Shown here piece after piece: positions 33,867 through 42,869 of a DNA stretch of 64,000 nt. Each line of letters opens with the position of its first letter. Positions within the stretch are counted from its first letter, which is position 1. The translations under genes and the position numbers were made by a program. The notes beneath the pieces are model-generated. The model ran no database searches, was not told the DNA's origin, and saw nothing but the letters and a program-made list of their open reading frames with translations. Location: positions 62,001 through 126,000 of the forward strand of contig NZ_BNJW01000004.1 of NCBI RefSeq assembly GCF_015751045.1, given 5' to 3'. The DNA comes from Enterococcus lactis (lineage in GTDB: Bacteria > Bacillota > Bacilli > Lactobacillales > Enterococcaceae).

Positions 33867-34550
33867 ATGAATTTAAAACAATTAGCTGGCATTGAAGCCG
33901 CGAAATTCGTAAAGGACGGGATGATCGTTGGTCTCGGGACCGGTTCAACCGCCTATTATATGGTAGAAGAGATTGGTCGCCGTATGCGTGAAGAAGGATT
34001 ACGTATCACAGGAGTCACTACTTCAAATGCGACAAAAGAACAAGCGGAAAAATTAGGAATACCGCTAAAGAGTATCGATGAAGTCCCAGTAGTCGATCTG
34101 ACGATAGATGGTGCTGATGAAATCAGTGCTGATTTTCAAGGGATAAAAGGCGGCGGTGCTGCTTTGCTTTTCGAGAAAATAGTCGCTACGTACTCAAAAG
34201 AAACGATTTGGATCGTTGATTCTTCTAAATTAGTCCATAAACTTGGGAAGTTCCCACTCCCAGTTGAAGTCATCCCTTATGGCTCCCAACAGCTACTTCA
34301 TATTTTTGACGAAAAAGGATTCCAACCTGTTTTGCGTACAGACGAAAACGGCGAAGTCCTAACTACAGATGGTGGTCATTATATCATTGATCTGCATCTA
34401 GAAGTTATTGAACAACCAGAAAGCTTAGCTACCTATTTAGATGAACTTGTTGGGGTAGTCGAACATGGACTTTTCCTAAATATGGTTTCAAAAGTTGTTG
34501 TTGGCTCAGAAAAAGGTGTTGAGATTCTTGATGCCATCCGCCATAAATAA
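33867..34550 (+). CDS. rpiA: Ribose-5-phosphate isomerase A
   Basis: Interconverts ribose 5-phosphate and ribulose 5-phosphate in the pentose phosphate pathway. The 227 residues carry [20 protein letters not shown] and KGGGAALL, the RpiA active-site motifs. I chose the ATG at 33867 because AAAGGTGG precedes it by 8 nt, whereas the ATG 12 bp upstream overlaps that site. Its product links to the deo genes downstream, which also feed ribose phosphates. It is followed by a weak terminator. Confidence 0.95.
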   Translation: MNLKQLAGIEAAKFVKDGMIVGLGTGSTAYYMVEEIGRRMREEGLRITGVTTSNATKEQAEKLGIPLKSIDEVPVVDLTIDGADEISADFQGIKGGGAALLFEKIVATYSKETIWIVDSSKLVHKLGKFPLPVEVIPYGSQQLLHIFDEKGFQPVLRTDENGEVLTTDGGHYIIDLHLEVIEQPESLATYLDELVGVVEHGLFLNMVSKVVVGSEKGVEILDAIRHK

Positions 34551-34574
34551 AGAAAAATTGCTTGATCATCCAAT

Positions 34575-34615
34575 AAAAAAAGACAGCGGAAAATTTGCGA
34601 AAAAACTATCTTTTT
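34575..34615 (+). terminator. Weak terminator after rpiA
   Basis: AAAAAGACAG pairs with CTATCTTTTT across a 20-base loop; the second arm supplies the T run. Confidence 0.45.
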
Positions 34616-34682
34616 GACGTACTTTATGCTACATTTTTACTGTTATATCCAGTTAGAAAATCACTGCTAGAAAGGAATCACC

Positions 34683-35264
34683 ATGAAAATTATTGGTTAT
34701 GCACGCACAACCATAAATGATGTTGATTTAACAACTCAGGTTGAACAATTATCTGACTTTGGTTGTCAAGAAATTTTCCATGAGACATATGAAGTGGAAC
34801 AAAACGATGCTACTGCTGTTCATTTGGAGTCAGTGATTGCTGACATGCAGCAAGGCGATGCACTAGTCGTCTGCCAACTTCATCGATTGGGCAAATCTAC
34901 ACGGCAATTAACAGAACTTACGCAATTATTCAAAGACCGCGGGCTGCACTTGGTTAGCATTGATGAGGGAATCGATACGCGCGAAATGGGGAAAATCTAT
35001 TTCCAATTGATGGAAAACCTGGCAAACATGGAGTGCGCATTGATCAAAGAACGTACATTAGTTGGATTAGATGAAGCTCGTAAAAAAGGAAAAATCGGCG
35101 GAAGACCAAAAATCGATGCAAAAACGATCAAAAAAATCCGACGTCTCTATTATGAAAAAAAAGAAACAATCCAATTTATTTCTTCAAAATGCGGTGTTTC
35201 AGTTGGAACATGTTATAAATATATCAATTTGCCTGAAAAAGAAATCGAGCAATTATGCATCTAA
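34683..35264 (+). CDS. Serine recombinase (resolvase/invertase) homologue lacking the catalytic serine
   Basis: A 193-residue protein with the resolvase fold: GYARTT at residues 5-10, the LHRLGKST motif (66-73), the long E helix and a C-terminal HTH (about 139-182, GGRPKIDAK through YKYIN). Against the gamma-delta/Hin pattern, the nucleophilic Ser10 is Thr10, Arg45 is missing (Ala), Asp67 is His67 and Arg71 is Lys71; Arg8 and Arg68 remain. Strand cleavage is therefore unlikely, while DNA binding may persist. AGAAAGGA precedes the ATG. It has its own terminator and no inverted repeats or transposon next to it, so it looks like a resident gene, possibly a repurposed DNA-binding protein. Confidence 0.85.
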   Translation: MKIIGYARTTINDVDLTTQVEQLSDFGCQEIFHETYEVEQNDATAVHLESVIADMQQGDALVVCQLHRLGKSTRQLTELTQLFKDRGLHLVSIDEGIDTREMGKIYFQLMENLANMECALIKERTLVGLDEARKKGKIGGRPKIDAKTIKKIRRLYYEKKETIQFISSKCGVSVGTCYKYINLPEKEIEQLCI

Positions 35265-35270
35265 TGCCTA

Positions 35271-35307
35271 AAAACGAACAGTGCTTTCGCAGCTGTTCGT
35301 TTTTTTA
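35271..35307 (+). terminator. Terminator after the recombinase homologue
   Basis: AAACGAACAG and CTGTTCGTTT form a 10-bp stem with an 11-base loop followed by seven T. Confidence 0.9.
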
Positions 35308-35434
35308 TCTTCTCTACTCGTTTTCTCATAGAATCTTATCCAATTTTTCGATGGAAATCTCTTCCAAAAAATTGTACAATAAAACAGAACTGAAATTTTC
35401 AGAAATATAAACCTATCTTAAAGGAGAGCTAAAC

Positions 35435-36121
35435 ATGCCAAAATTAGTTTTTTCTCGTCACGGTCTTAGTGAATGGAATGCATTGAACCAATTTACTGGT
35501 TGGGCTGATGTAAACCTAGCACCAGAAGGAATCGAAGAAGCAAAAGAAGGCGGACGCAAAATCAAAGAAGCTGGAATCGAATTTGATGTTGCCTATACTT
35601 CTGTTTTAACTCGTGCAATCAAAACATGTAACTTGATCTTAGAATATTCTGATCAACTTTGGGTACCACAAATCAAATCATGGCGCTTGAACGAACGTCA
35701 CTATGGTAAATTACAAGGTTTGAACAAAAAAGAAACAGCTGAAAAATACGGCGACGAACAAGTACACATCTGGCGTCGTTCTTACGATACTCTTCCTCCA
35801 TTAATGGAAGAAACTGACGAAGGTTCTGCAGCAAACGACCGTCGTTACGCAATGTTAGACAAACGCGATATTCCTGGTGGCGAAAACTTGAAAGTGACAT
35901 TAGAACGTGCTTTGCCATTCTGGCAAGATGAAATTGCTCCAGCATTACTAGACAACAAAACTGTTTTAGTAGCTGCACACGGTAACTCATTACGCGCTCT
36001 AGCTAAACATATCGAAGGTATCTCTGACGAAGACATCATGGATCTTGAAATCCCAACAGGTCAACCACTTGTTTATGAATTAAATGATGACTTAACAGTG
36101 GCTAAAAAATACTACCTATAA
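35435..36121 (+). CDS. gpmA: 2,3-bisphosphoglycerate-dependent phosphoglycerate mutase
   Basis: Glycolytic mutase converting 3- to 2-phosphoglycerate. The 228 residues contain the phosphohistidine motif SRHGLSEWN, the LNERHYG loop and a second catalytic histidine in [18 protein letters not shown] precedes the ATG. Codon use is strongly biased toward preferred codons, as expected for a highly expressed gene. Monocistronic with its own terminator. Confidence 0.96.
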   Translation: MPKLVFSRHGLSEWNALNQFTGWADVNLAPEGIEEAKEGGRKIKEAGIEFDVAYTSVLTRAIKTCNLILEYSDQLWVPQIKSWRLNERHYGKLQGLNKKETAEKYGDEQVHIWRRSYDTLPPLMEETDEGSAANDRRYAMLDKRDIPGGENLKVTLERALPFWQDEIAPALLDNKTVLVAAHGNSLRALAKHIEGISDEDIMDLEIPTGQPLVYELNDDLTVAKKYYL

Positions 36122-36143
36122 TAGATACTCTATTGTAAATAAG

Positions 36144-36193
36144 ACAGCCCTCTCACCTCCTATTATTGTAAGAGATGAAGGGGCTGTTTTTTT
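36144..36193 (+). terminator. Terminator after gpmA
   Basis: ACAGCCC and GGGCTGT close a hairpin that includes an inner TCTC/GAGA pairing, followed by a run of T. Confidence 0.8.
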
Positions 36194-36675
36194 AGATATT
36201 GGAAGACGGTAGTCTTGGCTATCTAATGCGAATGACATCAATTTACATAATAACTATATGATTATAATAGTAAGTACTGTTTGAATAAACAAAAAATGAA
36301 GAGAGAAGGCGTAGCATTGAGAGAAAAAAGAATGTCTGACAATCATTCAGATGTGGAGCGAACATTTTTTGTAGAAACTTATTTAAATTTCATTCTTTTA
36401 TCCTGTTTCTAAGAGGAAGTTTTCATTTGTATGAGCTATCACCACAACTCTCCATCTTTTCTTATGTTGCTAATAAATGAAGTTTAGATAAAAGTCAACC
36501 TCATAAAACTATTTATTTTATCATTTTTTTCTAATGATGAATGTTATATAGAAAAAAGTGTTTACACGACCGCTATTTTCTCGGTTATGATTAATTTGTG
36601 AGATACAGACAGACTACACGGCTGCATCTTACAAACAAAATCAAAAAATAAAAATATAGAGTGAGGAGAGACAAG
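36194..36675 (+). promoter_or_regulatory. 480-bp upstream region of the secreted protein gene
   Basis: AT-rich and without a convincing gene. A weak promoter may lie at TTTACA (36561-36566) and TATGAT (36586-36591), spaced 19 bp, about 85 bp before the start codon. A 38-codon open frame (36296-36412, starting MKREGVALREKRMSDN) exists but resembles nothing I know. Confidence 0.3.
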
Positions 36676-37542
36676 ATGATCAAAAGTAATTTAAAAACAG
36701 TGATGGCAGCAGGTATGGTATTTTTAAGTTTAGGAGGATCCGTTTCGACATTCGCAACAAATCTATCAACAACTGACTTCGTTAGTACAAGTAAACAGGC
36801 CATTGAGCAACAATTGTATATCCATAATGGTGACTTTAATGACGGGTTTGATCATTGGATCACTAGTGGCCAAGAGCCAAATAATCCCATACTTCAAACC
36901 GTTAATGGAAATAACTTTGCTTTAGCAAGAAATGGTGAAAATGTTCATCAATACGTGACATTAAAACCAAGTACCACGTATACATTTAGTTATGATGTTG
37001 CAGCAAGCGAATCAGCACCAGGACGTGTTGAATTAGGGATCATGAATCATGATGTCGGTTTTGATGTATTAGAGAGCAGTGAACATAATAATGAGAACTG
37101 GGAACGTGGCAAACTTACTTTTACGACTCCAGACGATGAAAATACATACCTTATACGATTTGCTTCTACATGGAATGGTTGGGCGAAATATGACAATATC
37201 CAAGTGGAAACAGGCGTAACAGAAACAAACATGTTGTCTGTAGGGCGAGAAGGCTCTCGAGCATTTGCTTATTTAACATTGACACCTGAACTTTTTCACA
37301 ATAATCAAGACAGATGGGTCGTTTACATTGATGGAAGATATCGTTTTGAAACATTTGACGGCACAGCATACTATAGCATTCCAAGAATAGTTGATGGTAA
37401 TATTCAAGTACGTCACGAAATTCCTGGAAAAGCAGGACAGCGAGTAGAAGTATATCGCCTACCAGGACGTCCTGGATCAAGCTCCTCACTTGAGCACGCT
37501 GTATTATTCGAAACACTTATTATTGATGCAGACTTGATTTAA
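36676..37542 (+). CDS. Secreted protein with a carbohydrate-binding-like jelly-roll domain
   Basis: A 288-residue protein with a signal peptide (KSNLKTVMAAGMVFLSLGG core, cleavage likely near residue 27 after TFA). Residues about 50-175 look like a CBM4/9-type beta-sandwich: NGDFNDGFDHWI, an aromatic-rich strand set, and WNGWAKYDNIQVE at the end. A second domain (about 185-288) is unrecognised. There is no LPXTG or other wall anchor, so it should be released. The start at 36676 follows GAGGAG by 7 nt. Function is unknown; sugar or cell-surface binding is an inference from fold. Confidence 0.7.
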   Translation: MIKSNLKTVMAAGMVFLSLGGSVSTFATNLSTTDFVSTSKQAIEQQLYIHNGDFNDGFDHWITSGQEPNNPILQTVNGNNFALARNGENVHQYVTLKPSTTYTFSYDVAASESAPGRVELGIMNHDVGFDVLESSEHNNENWERGKLTFTTPDDENTYLIRFASTWNGWAKYDNIQVETGVTETNMLSVGREGSRAFAYLTLTPELFHNNQDRWVVYIDGRYRFETFDGTAYYSIPRIVDGNIQVRHEIPGKAGQRVEVYRLPGRPGSSSSLEHAVLFETLIIDADLI

Positions 37543-37612
37543 GTTGAATTTTTCATTCTTCAAACATCATCACATGAGCAATTGAATGATTAAGGTATTC
37601 ATTTAGACGAAA

Positions 37613-37703
37613 CCACCAACAGAAGATGACTCATTTGTCACATCCTGTTGGTGGCCTAGTTCGGAACAGAAAGAGCGTAACTCGCTTCTTTCTGTTCTTT
37701 TTT
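37613..37703 (+). terminator. Two hairpins after the secreted protein gene
   Basis: CCACCAACAG/CTGTTGGTGG (37613-37654) is followed by GAACAGAAAGAGCG paired with CGCTTCTTTCTGTTC and a run of T (37663-37703). The second is a standard terminator; the first lacks a T run. Confidence 0.8.
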
Positions 37704-37773
37704 ATTTGATTAAGATTGTGCCATTCGTCTGCAATTTAAAAGGAATGTCGATTCACATTTTAGAGATTCAAAT

Positions 37774-37806
37774 GGTTGACTTTAGGTTGACTTTAGGTTG
37801 ACTTTA
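37774..37806. repeat. Three perfect tandem copies of an 11-bp repeat
   Basis: GGTTGACTTTA occurs three times without spacing and is followed by the similar GGAGGACTCTC. The 11-bp period is close to one DNA helix turn, so a protein could see the same face at each copy. Neither flanking gene starts here: the secreted protein gene ends upstream and deoD ends downstream. Confidence 0.85.
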
Positions 37807-37873
37807 GGAGGACTCTCGAAGTAACTGAAGCAACGGTTGTCATTGATTTCAGGTTATGTGAGACAGTTTCTGC

Positions 37874-37923
37874 AAAAAAATGTGACTGCCAAATTTCTAT
37901 TAATAGAAGTTTAGGCAGTCACA
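37874..37923 (-). terminator. Terminator of the nucleoside operon after deoD
   Basis: TGTGACTGCC and GGCAGTCACA with inner TTTCTA/TAGAAG pairing form a strong hairpin followed on the minus strand by seven U. Confidence 0.9.
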
Positions 37924-37947
37924 CTTTCTTGCTATTTAGCTATTACT

Positions 37948-38655
37948 TTACCCTTGAATCGCCGTTTCCAATCCTACTTCGATCATTTCATTGAATGTCG
38001 ATTGACGTTCTGCAGCTGTTGTTTCTTCCCCAGTAATCAAATGGTCGCTAACGGTCATCAAACTTAATGTCTGCACATGGTATTTCGCGCCTAAGTAATA
38101 AAGAGCCGCTGCTTCCATTTCCACTCCTAAGACGCCAAGTTCAGCTAATTGGAATGTCTCTGTCAAATCATCTTTGTAGAAAGAATCTTCCGAAAGGACA
38201 TTTCCTACGTGAACCGTATAGCCCTTTTCTTTAGCTATCTCATATGCTTTCAGTAATAGATTGAAATCACTGATTGGCGGAAAATGAAAGGCTTGGAAAT
38301 TTTTTTCGATCATCGAAGAGCTGGTTGCTGCGCCTTGCGCTAGTACCAAATCACGAACATGGACATCTTTTGACAATGCCCCGCATGTACCTACTCGGAT
38401 CAATTTCTTTACGCCATATGACTGGATCAATTCATGGGCATAGATAGTGGCTGATGGCATCCCCATCCCTGTTCCTTGAACAGAAATACGTTCGCCTTTA
38501 TATTTGCCGGTAAAGCCTAGCATACCGCGGACCTGATTGTAACAAACTGGTTCTTCTAAAAAAGTCTCCGCAATATATTTAGCTCGCAAAGGGTCTCCCG
38601 GAAGTAAAATCTTATCGGCGATCTCGCCTTCTTTCGCTTCGATATGCACACTCAT
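37948..38655 (-). CDS. deoD: Purine nucleoside phosphorylase, DeoD type
   Basis: Hexameric-type phosphorylase that splits purine (deoxy)nucleosides to base and (deoxy)ribose 1-phosphate. The 235 residues include [17 protein letters not shown] and the C-terminal SDHLITGE motif with the catalytic aspartate. Last gene of the nucleoside operon, 16 bp after punA. With punA it gives the cell two unrelated purine phosphorylases. Confidence 0.95.
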   Translation of the reverse strand: MSVHIEAKEGEIADKILLPGDPLRAKYIAETFLEEPVCYNQVRGMLGFTGKYKGERISVQGTGMGMPSATIYAHELIQSYGVKKLIRVGTCGALSKDVHVRDLVLAQGAATSSSMIEKNFQAFHFPPISDFNLLLKAYEIAKEKGYTVHVGNVLSEDSFYKDDLTETFQLAELGVLGVEMEAAALYYLGAKYHVQTLSLMTVSDHLITGEETTAAERQSTFNEMIEVGLETAIQG

Positions 38656-38671
38656 TTTATTGCTCCTCCTA

Positions 38672-39490
38672 TTACAATAATGTCAATATTTCTTTAACCA
38701 ATGCTTTAAAAGATTGTTTGACTCTCTGAGTTGTTTCTACAACTTCTTCATGGCTCAGATTCGCCTGCATGCCTGCTGCTAAGTTGGTAATACAAGAGAT
38801 TCCTAACACTTTTAATCCGCTGTGAGCTGCTACGATGACTTCTGGAACAGTCGACATCCCTACTGCATCGGCTCCTATTGTCCGAGACATCCGAATCTCA
38901 GCAGGCGTTTCATAAGTTGGGCCAGAATAGCCCATATATACGCCTTCTTTAAGATCCAAACCTAGTTTTTCTGCAGCTGCTTTTGCTGTTGCTTGATAGT
39001 CAGGCGTATAAGCTTGACTCATATCTGGGAATCTAGGACCCATTTCATCTTCATTCGGGCCAATCAAAGGATTTTCACCAGTAAAATTGATGTGATCGGT
39101 AATCAGCATCAAATCTCCTGGTACGAAGGATTCATTGACACCGCCACATGCGTTGGTCACAATGACTGAATGGGCACCTAGTCCGGCCATCACACGTACT
39201 GGATAGGTCACTGTTTGCATGGAATGACCTTCATAGTAGTGGAATCTTCCTTGCATGGCTAACACTTTTTTGCCTGCTAGAGATCCGTAAACCAGCCGTC
39301 CTGCATGTCCAACTACTGTCGAAACAGGAAAGAACGGGATCTCATCATAAGAAATCATTACAGCATCTTCGATTTCATCTGCTAATTCACCTAATCCTGA
39401 ACCTAGGATCAAACCAAAATCAATTTCTTTTACTCCTTTATCAAGGATAAACTGGGTCGTTTCTTGTAACATCTCGCTTAACTTGGTCAT
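38672..39490 (-). CDS. punA: Purine nucleoside phosphorylase I (inosine/guanosine type)
   Basis: Trimeric-type phosphorylase for inosine, guanosine and their deoxy forms. The 272 residues show [31 protein letters not shown] and [11 protein letters not shown], the family motifs in order. Lies 24 bp after deoB; a GGAG-type site precedes the ATG. Confidence 0.95.
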   Translation of the reverse strand: MTKLSEMLQETTQFILDKGVKEIDFGLILGSGLGELADEIEDAVMISYDEIPFFPVSTVVGHAGRLVYGSLAGKKVLAMQGRFHYYEGHSMQTVTYPVRVMAGLGAHSVIVTNACGGVNESFVPGDLMLITDHINFTGENPLIGPNEDEMGPRFPDMSQAYTPDYQATAKAAAEKLGLDLKEGVYMGYSGPTYETPAEIRMSRTIGADAVGMSTVPEVIVAAHSGLKVLGISCITNLAAGMQANLSHEEVVETTQRVKQSFKALVKEILTLL

Positions 39491-39514
39491 TTGCTTTCTC
39501 CTATTTTAAAAAGA

Positions 39515-40681
39515 TTATTTTAATAATTTTAAGAAGCTTTCGCCATTTTCAGTCGAAGAAACACTAAAGTTCTCAGCAATCGTTGCGGAGATATCAGAAT
39601 AATACCCTTGAGGCAACGCCCCTTGTTCTTTCATTTTTTTACTGTAGACCAATAACGGTACATATTCTCGCGTATGATCGGTACCAGTAAATGTCGGATC
39701 GTTTCCGTGATCGGCTGTAATCATTAGCAAGTCGTCTTCTTCCATGGCTTCAAGCAGTTCTGGGATCCGCAAGTCAAATTCTTCAATCGCATGCGCATAA
39801 CCGACTACATCCCGGCGATGACCGTATAATGCATCAAAATCTACTAAATTGGTAAAGCTGATACCTGTAAACTCTTTTTTCATAACGTTCAGCAACTGGT
39901 CGACGCCATCCATATTACTTTTCGTGCGGACAGATTCAGTGATTCCTTGTCCATTGAAAATATCGTTGATCTTTCCTACAGCAATCACGTCTTTTCCTGC
40001 TTCTTTCAAAGAATCGAGGACCGTGTGTCCGAATGGATCCAACGCATAATCATGACGATTGCTTGTTCGTGTGAAGTCTCCTGGTTCTCCCACATATGGA
40101 CGTGCAATGATTCGACCAATCATGTACGGGTCATCTTTTGTTATATCACGAACGAATTGGCAAACCCGGTATAGTTCTTCTAAAGGAATGATTTCTTCAT
40201 GTGCCGCGATCTGAAGGACAGGATCAGCAGAAGTATATACGATTAAATCTCCTGTTTTCATTTGGTGTTCACCGTAATCGTCAATAACAGCCGTTCCGCT
40301 ATATGGTTTGTTGCATACGACTTTACGGCCAGAAAACTCTTCGATTTGTTTGATCAGATCATCAGGGAATCCGTTCGGAAACACACGAAACGGCGTCTTG
40401 ATATTCAATCCCATGATTTCCCAATGGCCTGTCATCGTATCTTTCCCTACAGAAACTTCTTCTAATTTCGTCGCATAGCCTTGATGATCTTTCACTGATT
40501 CCACACCTTCAAGAGGACGAATCGTTCCCAAACCAAGCTGCTCTAAATGCGGAATGTTCAATCCTGCTTCTTTTGCAATGTGTCCTAATGTATCAGAACC
40601 AACGTCACCGAACTTCTCGGCATCTGGTGCTTCTCCAATTCCTACTGAATCCATGACGATCAGATGTACGCGTTTAAACAT
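39515..40681 (-). CDS. deoB: Phosphopentomutase
   Basis: Converts (deoxy)ribose 1-phosphate to the 5-phosphate, joining the phosphorylases to DeoC and the pentose phosphate pathway. The 388-residue alkaline-phosphatase-fold enzyme has [13 protein letters not shown] at the N-terminus, KDTMTGHWE and the C-terminal TADHGNDPT metal site. The start at 40681 follows AAGAAGG; 26 upstream codons lie in a hairpin and are not coding. Confidence 0.96.
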   Translation of the reverse strand: MFKRVHLIVMDSVGIGEAPDAEKFGDVGSDTLGHIAKEAGLNIPHLEQLGLGTIRPLEGVESVKDHQGYATKLEEVSVGKDTMTGHWEIMGLNIKTPFRVFPNGFPDDLIKQIEEFSGRKVVCNKPYSGTAVIDDYGEHQMKTGDLIVYTSADPVLQIAAHEEIIPLEELYRVCQFVRDITKDDPYMIGRIIARPYVGEPGDFTRTSNRHDYALDPFGHTVLDSLKEAGKDVIAVGKINDIFNGQGITESVRTKSNMDGVDQLLNVMKKEFTGISFTNLVDFDALYGHRRDVVGYAHAIEEFDLRIPELLEAMEEDDLLMITADHGNDPTFTGTDHTREYVPLLVYSKKMKEQGALPQGYYSDISATIAENFSVSSTENGESFLKLLK

Positions 40682-40722
40682 GATTATTCCTTCTTTCTTT
40701 TTATTTTTATTACCTTTAAAAC

Positions 40723-40766
40723 AAAAAGGGCGAGACGAAAAACACTTCCCGTAACCCACCCTTTTT
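40723..40766 (-). terminator. Hairpin between the permease genes and deoB
   Basis: AAAAAGGG and CCCTTTTT pair across a 28-base loop, with U-rich sequence behind on the minus strand. It could be a partial terminator or an mRNA-stabilising element inside the operon. Confidence 0.5.
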
Positions 40767-40779
40767 ATTCGCTAAAAGA

Positions 40780-41736
40780 TTATTTTGATTTGATATAGTT
40801 CTTCCCGTTTGCTTTTGGTCCAGAAGCTTTCCCTAAGAAAACAACCAACACAATGATTGTCAGCAAATATGGAGCAATTTGCAGCAATACTGGTGGAATC
40901 GAAGAAATAACTGGTAATTGCGCACCGATGATACTCAAGCTTTGTGCAAAACCAAAGAACAGTGAGGCACCCATTGCGCCTAAAGGATTCCATTTACCAA
41001 AAATCATAGCAGCCATGGAGATGAACCCTTGTCCGACGATCGTCCCAGCTGAAAAGTTACCGGAAATCGACTGAGCAAAAACAGCACCGCCCATACCGCC
41101 TAACAAGCCTGAAATCAGCACGCCTGAATAACGCATAGCATATACATTGATACCTAATGTATCGGCAGCTTGAGGGTTCTCACCAACTGAACGGAGGCGT
41201 AAGCCGAATTTCGTCTTGAAGATGATCACCCAAGCAATGACAGCAATCAAAATTGCACAATAAGCAGGCAAGAATGTATTTTTGAAGAAAATTGGTCCAA
41301 TGACCGGAATATCTGCTAAACCTGGGAAAGAGAAATATCCCAGATTCTGCGTGATGTTATCTGTTTGACCTTTCCCATACCATGCTTTGATCAAGAAAAC
41401 ACCTAAAGCTGGTGCCATCAGATTGATCACTGTACCGCTGATGATATGGTCAGCACGCAAGCTGACTGTTGCTACTGCGTGGATCAAAGAAAATAGGATA
41501 CCTACGACGCCACCCACTAAAATAGCGATCCATGGCGTCATGGAACCAAGTGAGGGGCTCATCGTCAAGTTGAAAACGATGGAACTAAAAGCACCCATGA
41601 CCATGATTCCCTCTAACCCTACGTTTACGATCCCGCTGCGTTCAGAAAACGTTCCGCCTAGTGATGTTAGAATTAACGGTGTTGAATAAACCAGTGTTGA
41701 AGTAAGAATCAAGGCAATTAATTCGATAGTCGACAT
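40780..41736 (-). CDS. Nucleoside ABC transporter permease (NupQ/YufQ type)
   Basis: A 318-residue integral membrane protein of the BPD_transp_2 family (as in the BmpA-linked nucleoside importers), with about nine hydrophobic segments and the SGIVNVGLEGIM motif. Its start overlaps the last base of the partner permease. It forms the channel with the 41736-42869 protein for the BmpA-like receptor. Family members import purine and pyrimidine nucleosides in lactic acid bacteria. Confidence 0.9.
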   Translation of the reverse strand: MSTIELIALILTSTLVYSTPLILTSLGGTFSERSGIVNVGLEGIMVMGAFSSIVFNLTMSPSLGSMTPWIAILVGGVVGILFSLIHAVATVSLRADHIISGTVINLMAPALGVFLIKAWYGKGQTDNITQNLGYFSFPGLADIPVIGPIFFKNTFLPAYCAILIAVIAWVIIFKTKFGLRLRSVGENPQAADTLGINVYAMRYSGVLISGLLGGMGGAVFAQSISGNFSAGTIVGQGFISMAAMIFGKWNPLGAMGASLFFGFAQSLSIIGAQLPVISSIPPVLLQIAPYLLTIIVLVVFLGKASGPKANGKNYIKSK

Positions 41737-42869
41737 TATAGTTCGCCTCCTTCATGGTTTTGATTCGTTGGCTTCGCTTCGATTGTCGCAACGATTTCTT
41801 CTTGTTTTTTTCCTTGGAAGAACTTAGCCATGACGAAACGAATCAAGAAATTGATCCCAACAAAGAAGATAATCAGAGCAATCGATACATTGACGATCTC
41901 AAACGGAACACCAGCTCCTGTCTGCATGCCAAGTCCGCCGATCTTCAAAATACTGAACAAAATCGCTGATAAAAGAATACCGATTGCTGATCCAGATCCA
42001 AGTAAGGAGACAGCCATTCCGTCAAATCCAATAGATAGCGAGGTCGTTTGAACGAAGAAGTTTTGATACGTTCCTAATCCTTCAACCACACCGCCAAGCC
42101 CTGCCAAAGCGCCAGAAATGACCATCGACAAAACGATCGTACGTTTACTGCTCATCCCTGCATACTCAGAAGCAAAAGGATTCAAACCAACGGAACGGAT
42201 CTCAAATCCTAAAGTCGTTTTCTTCATCAATAGCCAAACGAAAATAAGCGCGATGATTGCTAAAAACAAACCTGAGTTTACGCGAGAGCCGCCAAAAGCT
42301 TGTGTTAACCAAGGTAACCGCAACGATGCATTTTGACTGATCATATTGGAAGAGTCCAAACTTGATCGGTAGCTTTCAGGCATCACTTCATGTAAAGCAA
42401 ATGTGCTTACGTATAATAAGATATAGTTCATCATGATCGTTACGATCACTTCACTTGTTCCAAAGAATGCTCGTAGCAACCCAGGAACAGCCGCTGCCAT
42501 CGCACCTGCTAAGGCACCTAGGATCACACACAATGGAAGCAAAACAACTTTTGGAAGATCTGGAAAAGCAAGTGCCACCCAGACACTGACGATCCATCCG
42601 CAAAGCGCTTGTCCAGAAAGCCCGATATTGAAGAACCCAGCTGAGTTAGCTACAGAAAACCCTAATGCTGTAAAAATCAACGGCGTTGCTTGCCTTAATG
42701 TTTCACCGATTCCTCTTTGCGAACCAAGAGCTGCATCTAACATAGAAGAATAACCTTGGATGGGCTGAAAACCGAAAGCAGCCATCAATATCGCGCCTAA
42801 GATCAATCCTAAAACAACTGAAAGTACAGGCACTAATAAATTACGGAATTTCTCGCTGCGATCATTCAT
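41736..42869 (-). CDS. Nucleoside ABC transporter permease (NupP/YufP type)
   Basis: A 377-residue membrane subunit with hydrophobic segments throughout, NSAGFFNIGLSGQAL and the cytoplasmic coupling motif LNPFASEYAGM. It overlaps the end of the ATPase gene by 8 bp. Heterodimer partner of the next permease. Confidence 0.9.
   Translation of the reverse strand: MNDRSEKFRNLLVPVLSVVLGLILGAILMAAFGFQPIQGYSSMLDAALGSQRGIGETLRQATPLIFTALGFSVANSAGFFNIGLSGQALCGWIVSVWVALAFPDLPKVVLLPLCVILGALAGAMAAAVPGLLRAFFGTSEVIVTIMMNYILLYVSTFALHEVMPESYRSSLDSSNMISQNASLRLPWLTQAFGGSRVNSGLFLAIIALIFVWLLMKKTTLGFEIRSVGLNPFASEYAGMSSKRTIVLSMVISGALAGLGGVVEGLGTYQNFFVQTTSLSIGFDGMAVSLLGSGSAIGILLSAILFSILKIGGLGMQTGAGVPFEIVNVSIALIIFFVGINFLIRFVMAKFFQGKKQEEIVATIEAKPTNQNHEGGEL

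Noticed and set aside
34683-35264. Resolvase as mark of a transposon or integron
   Set aside because: No terminal inverted repeats, res-like sites or transposase nearby, and core genes on both sides.
36296-36412. 38-codon frame starting MKREGVALREKRMSDN upstream of the secreted protein
   Set aside because: No convincing ribosome site or similarity; reported only as content of the gap.
37774-37806. CRISPR-like array
   Set aside because: Repeats are only 11 bp and have no spacers; no cas genes are in the window.
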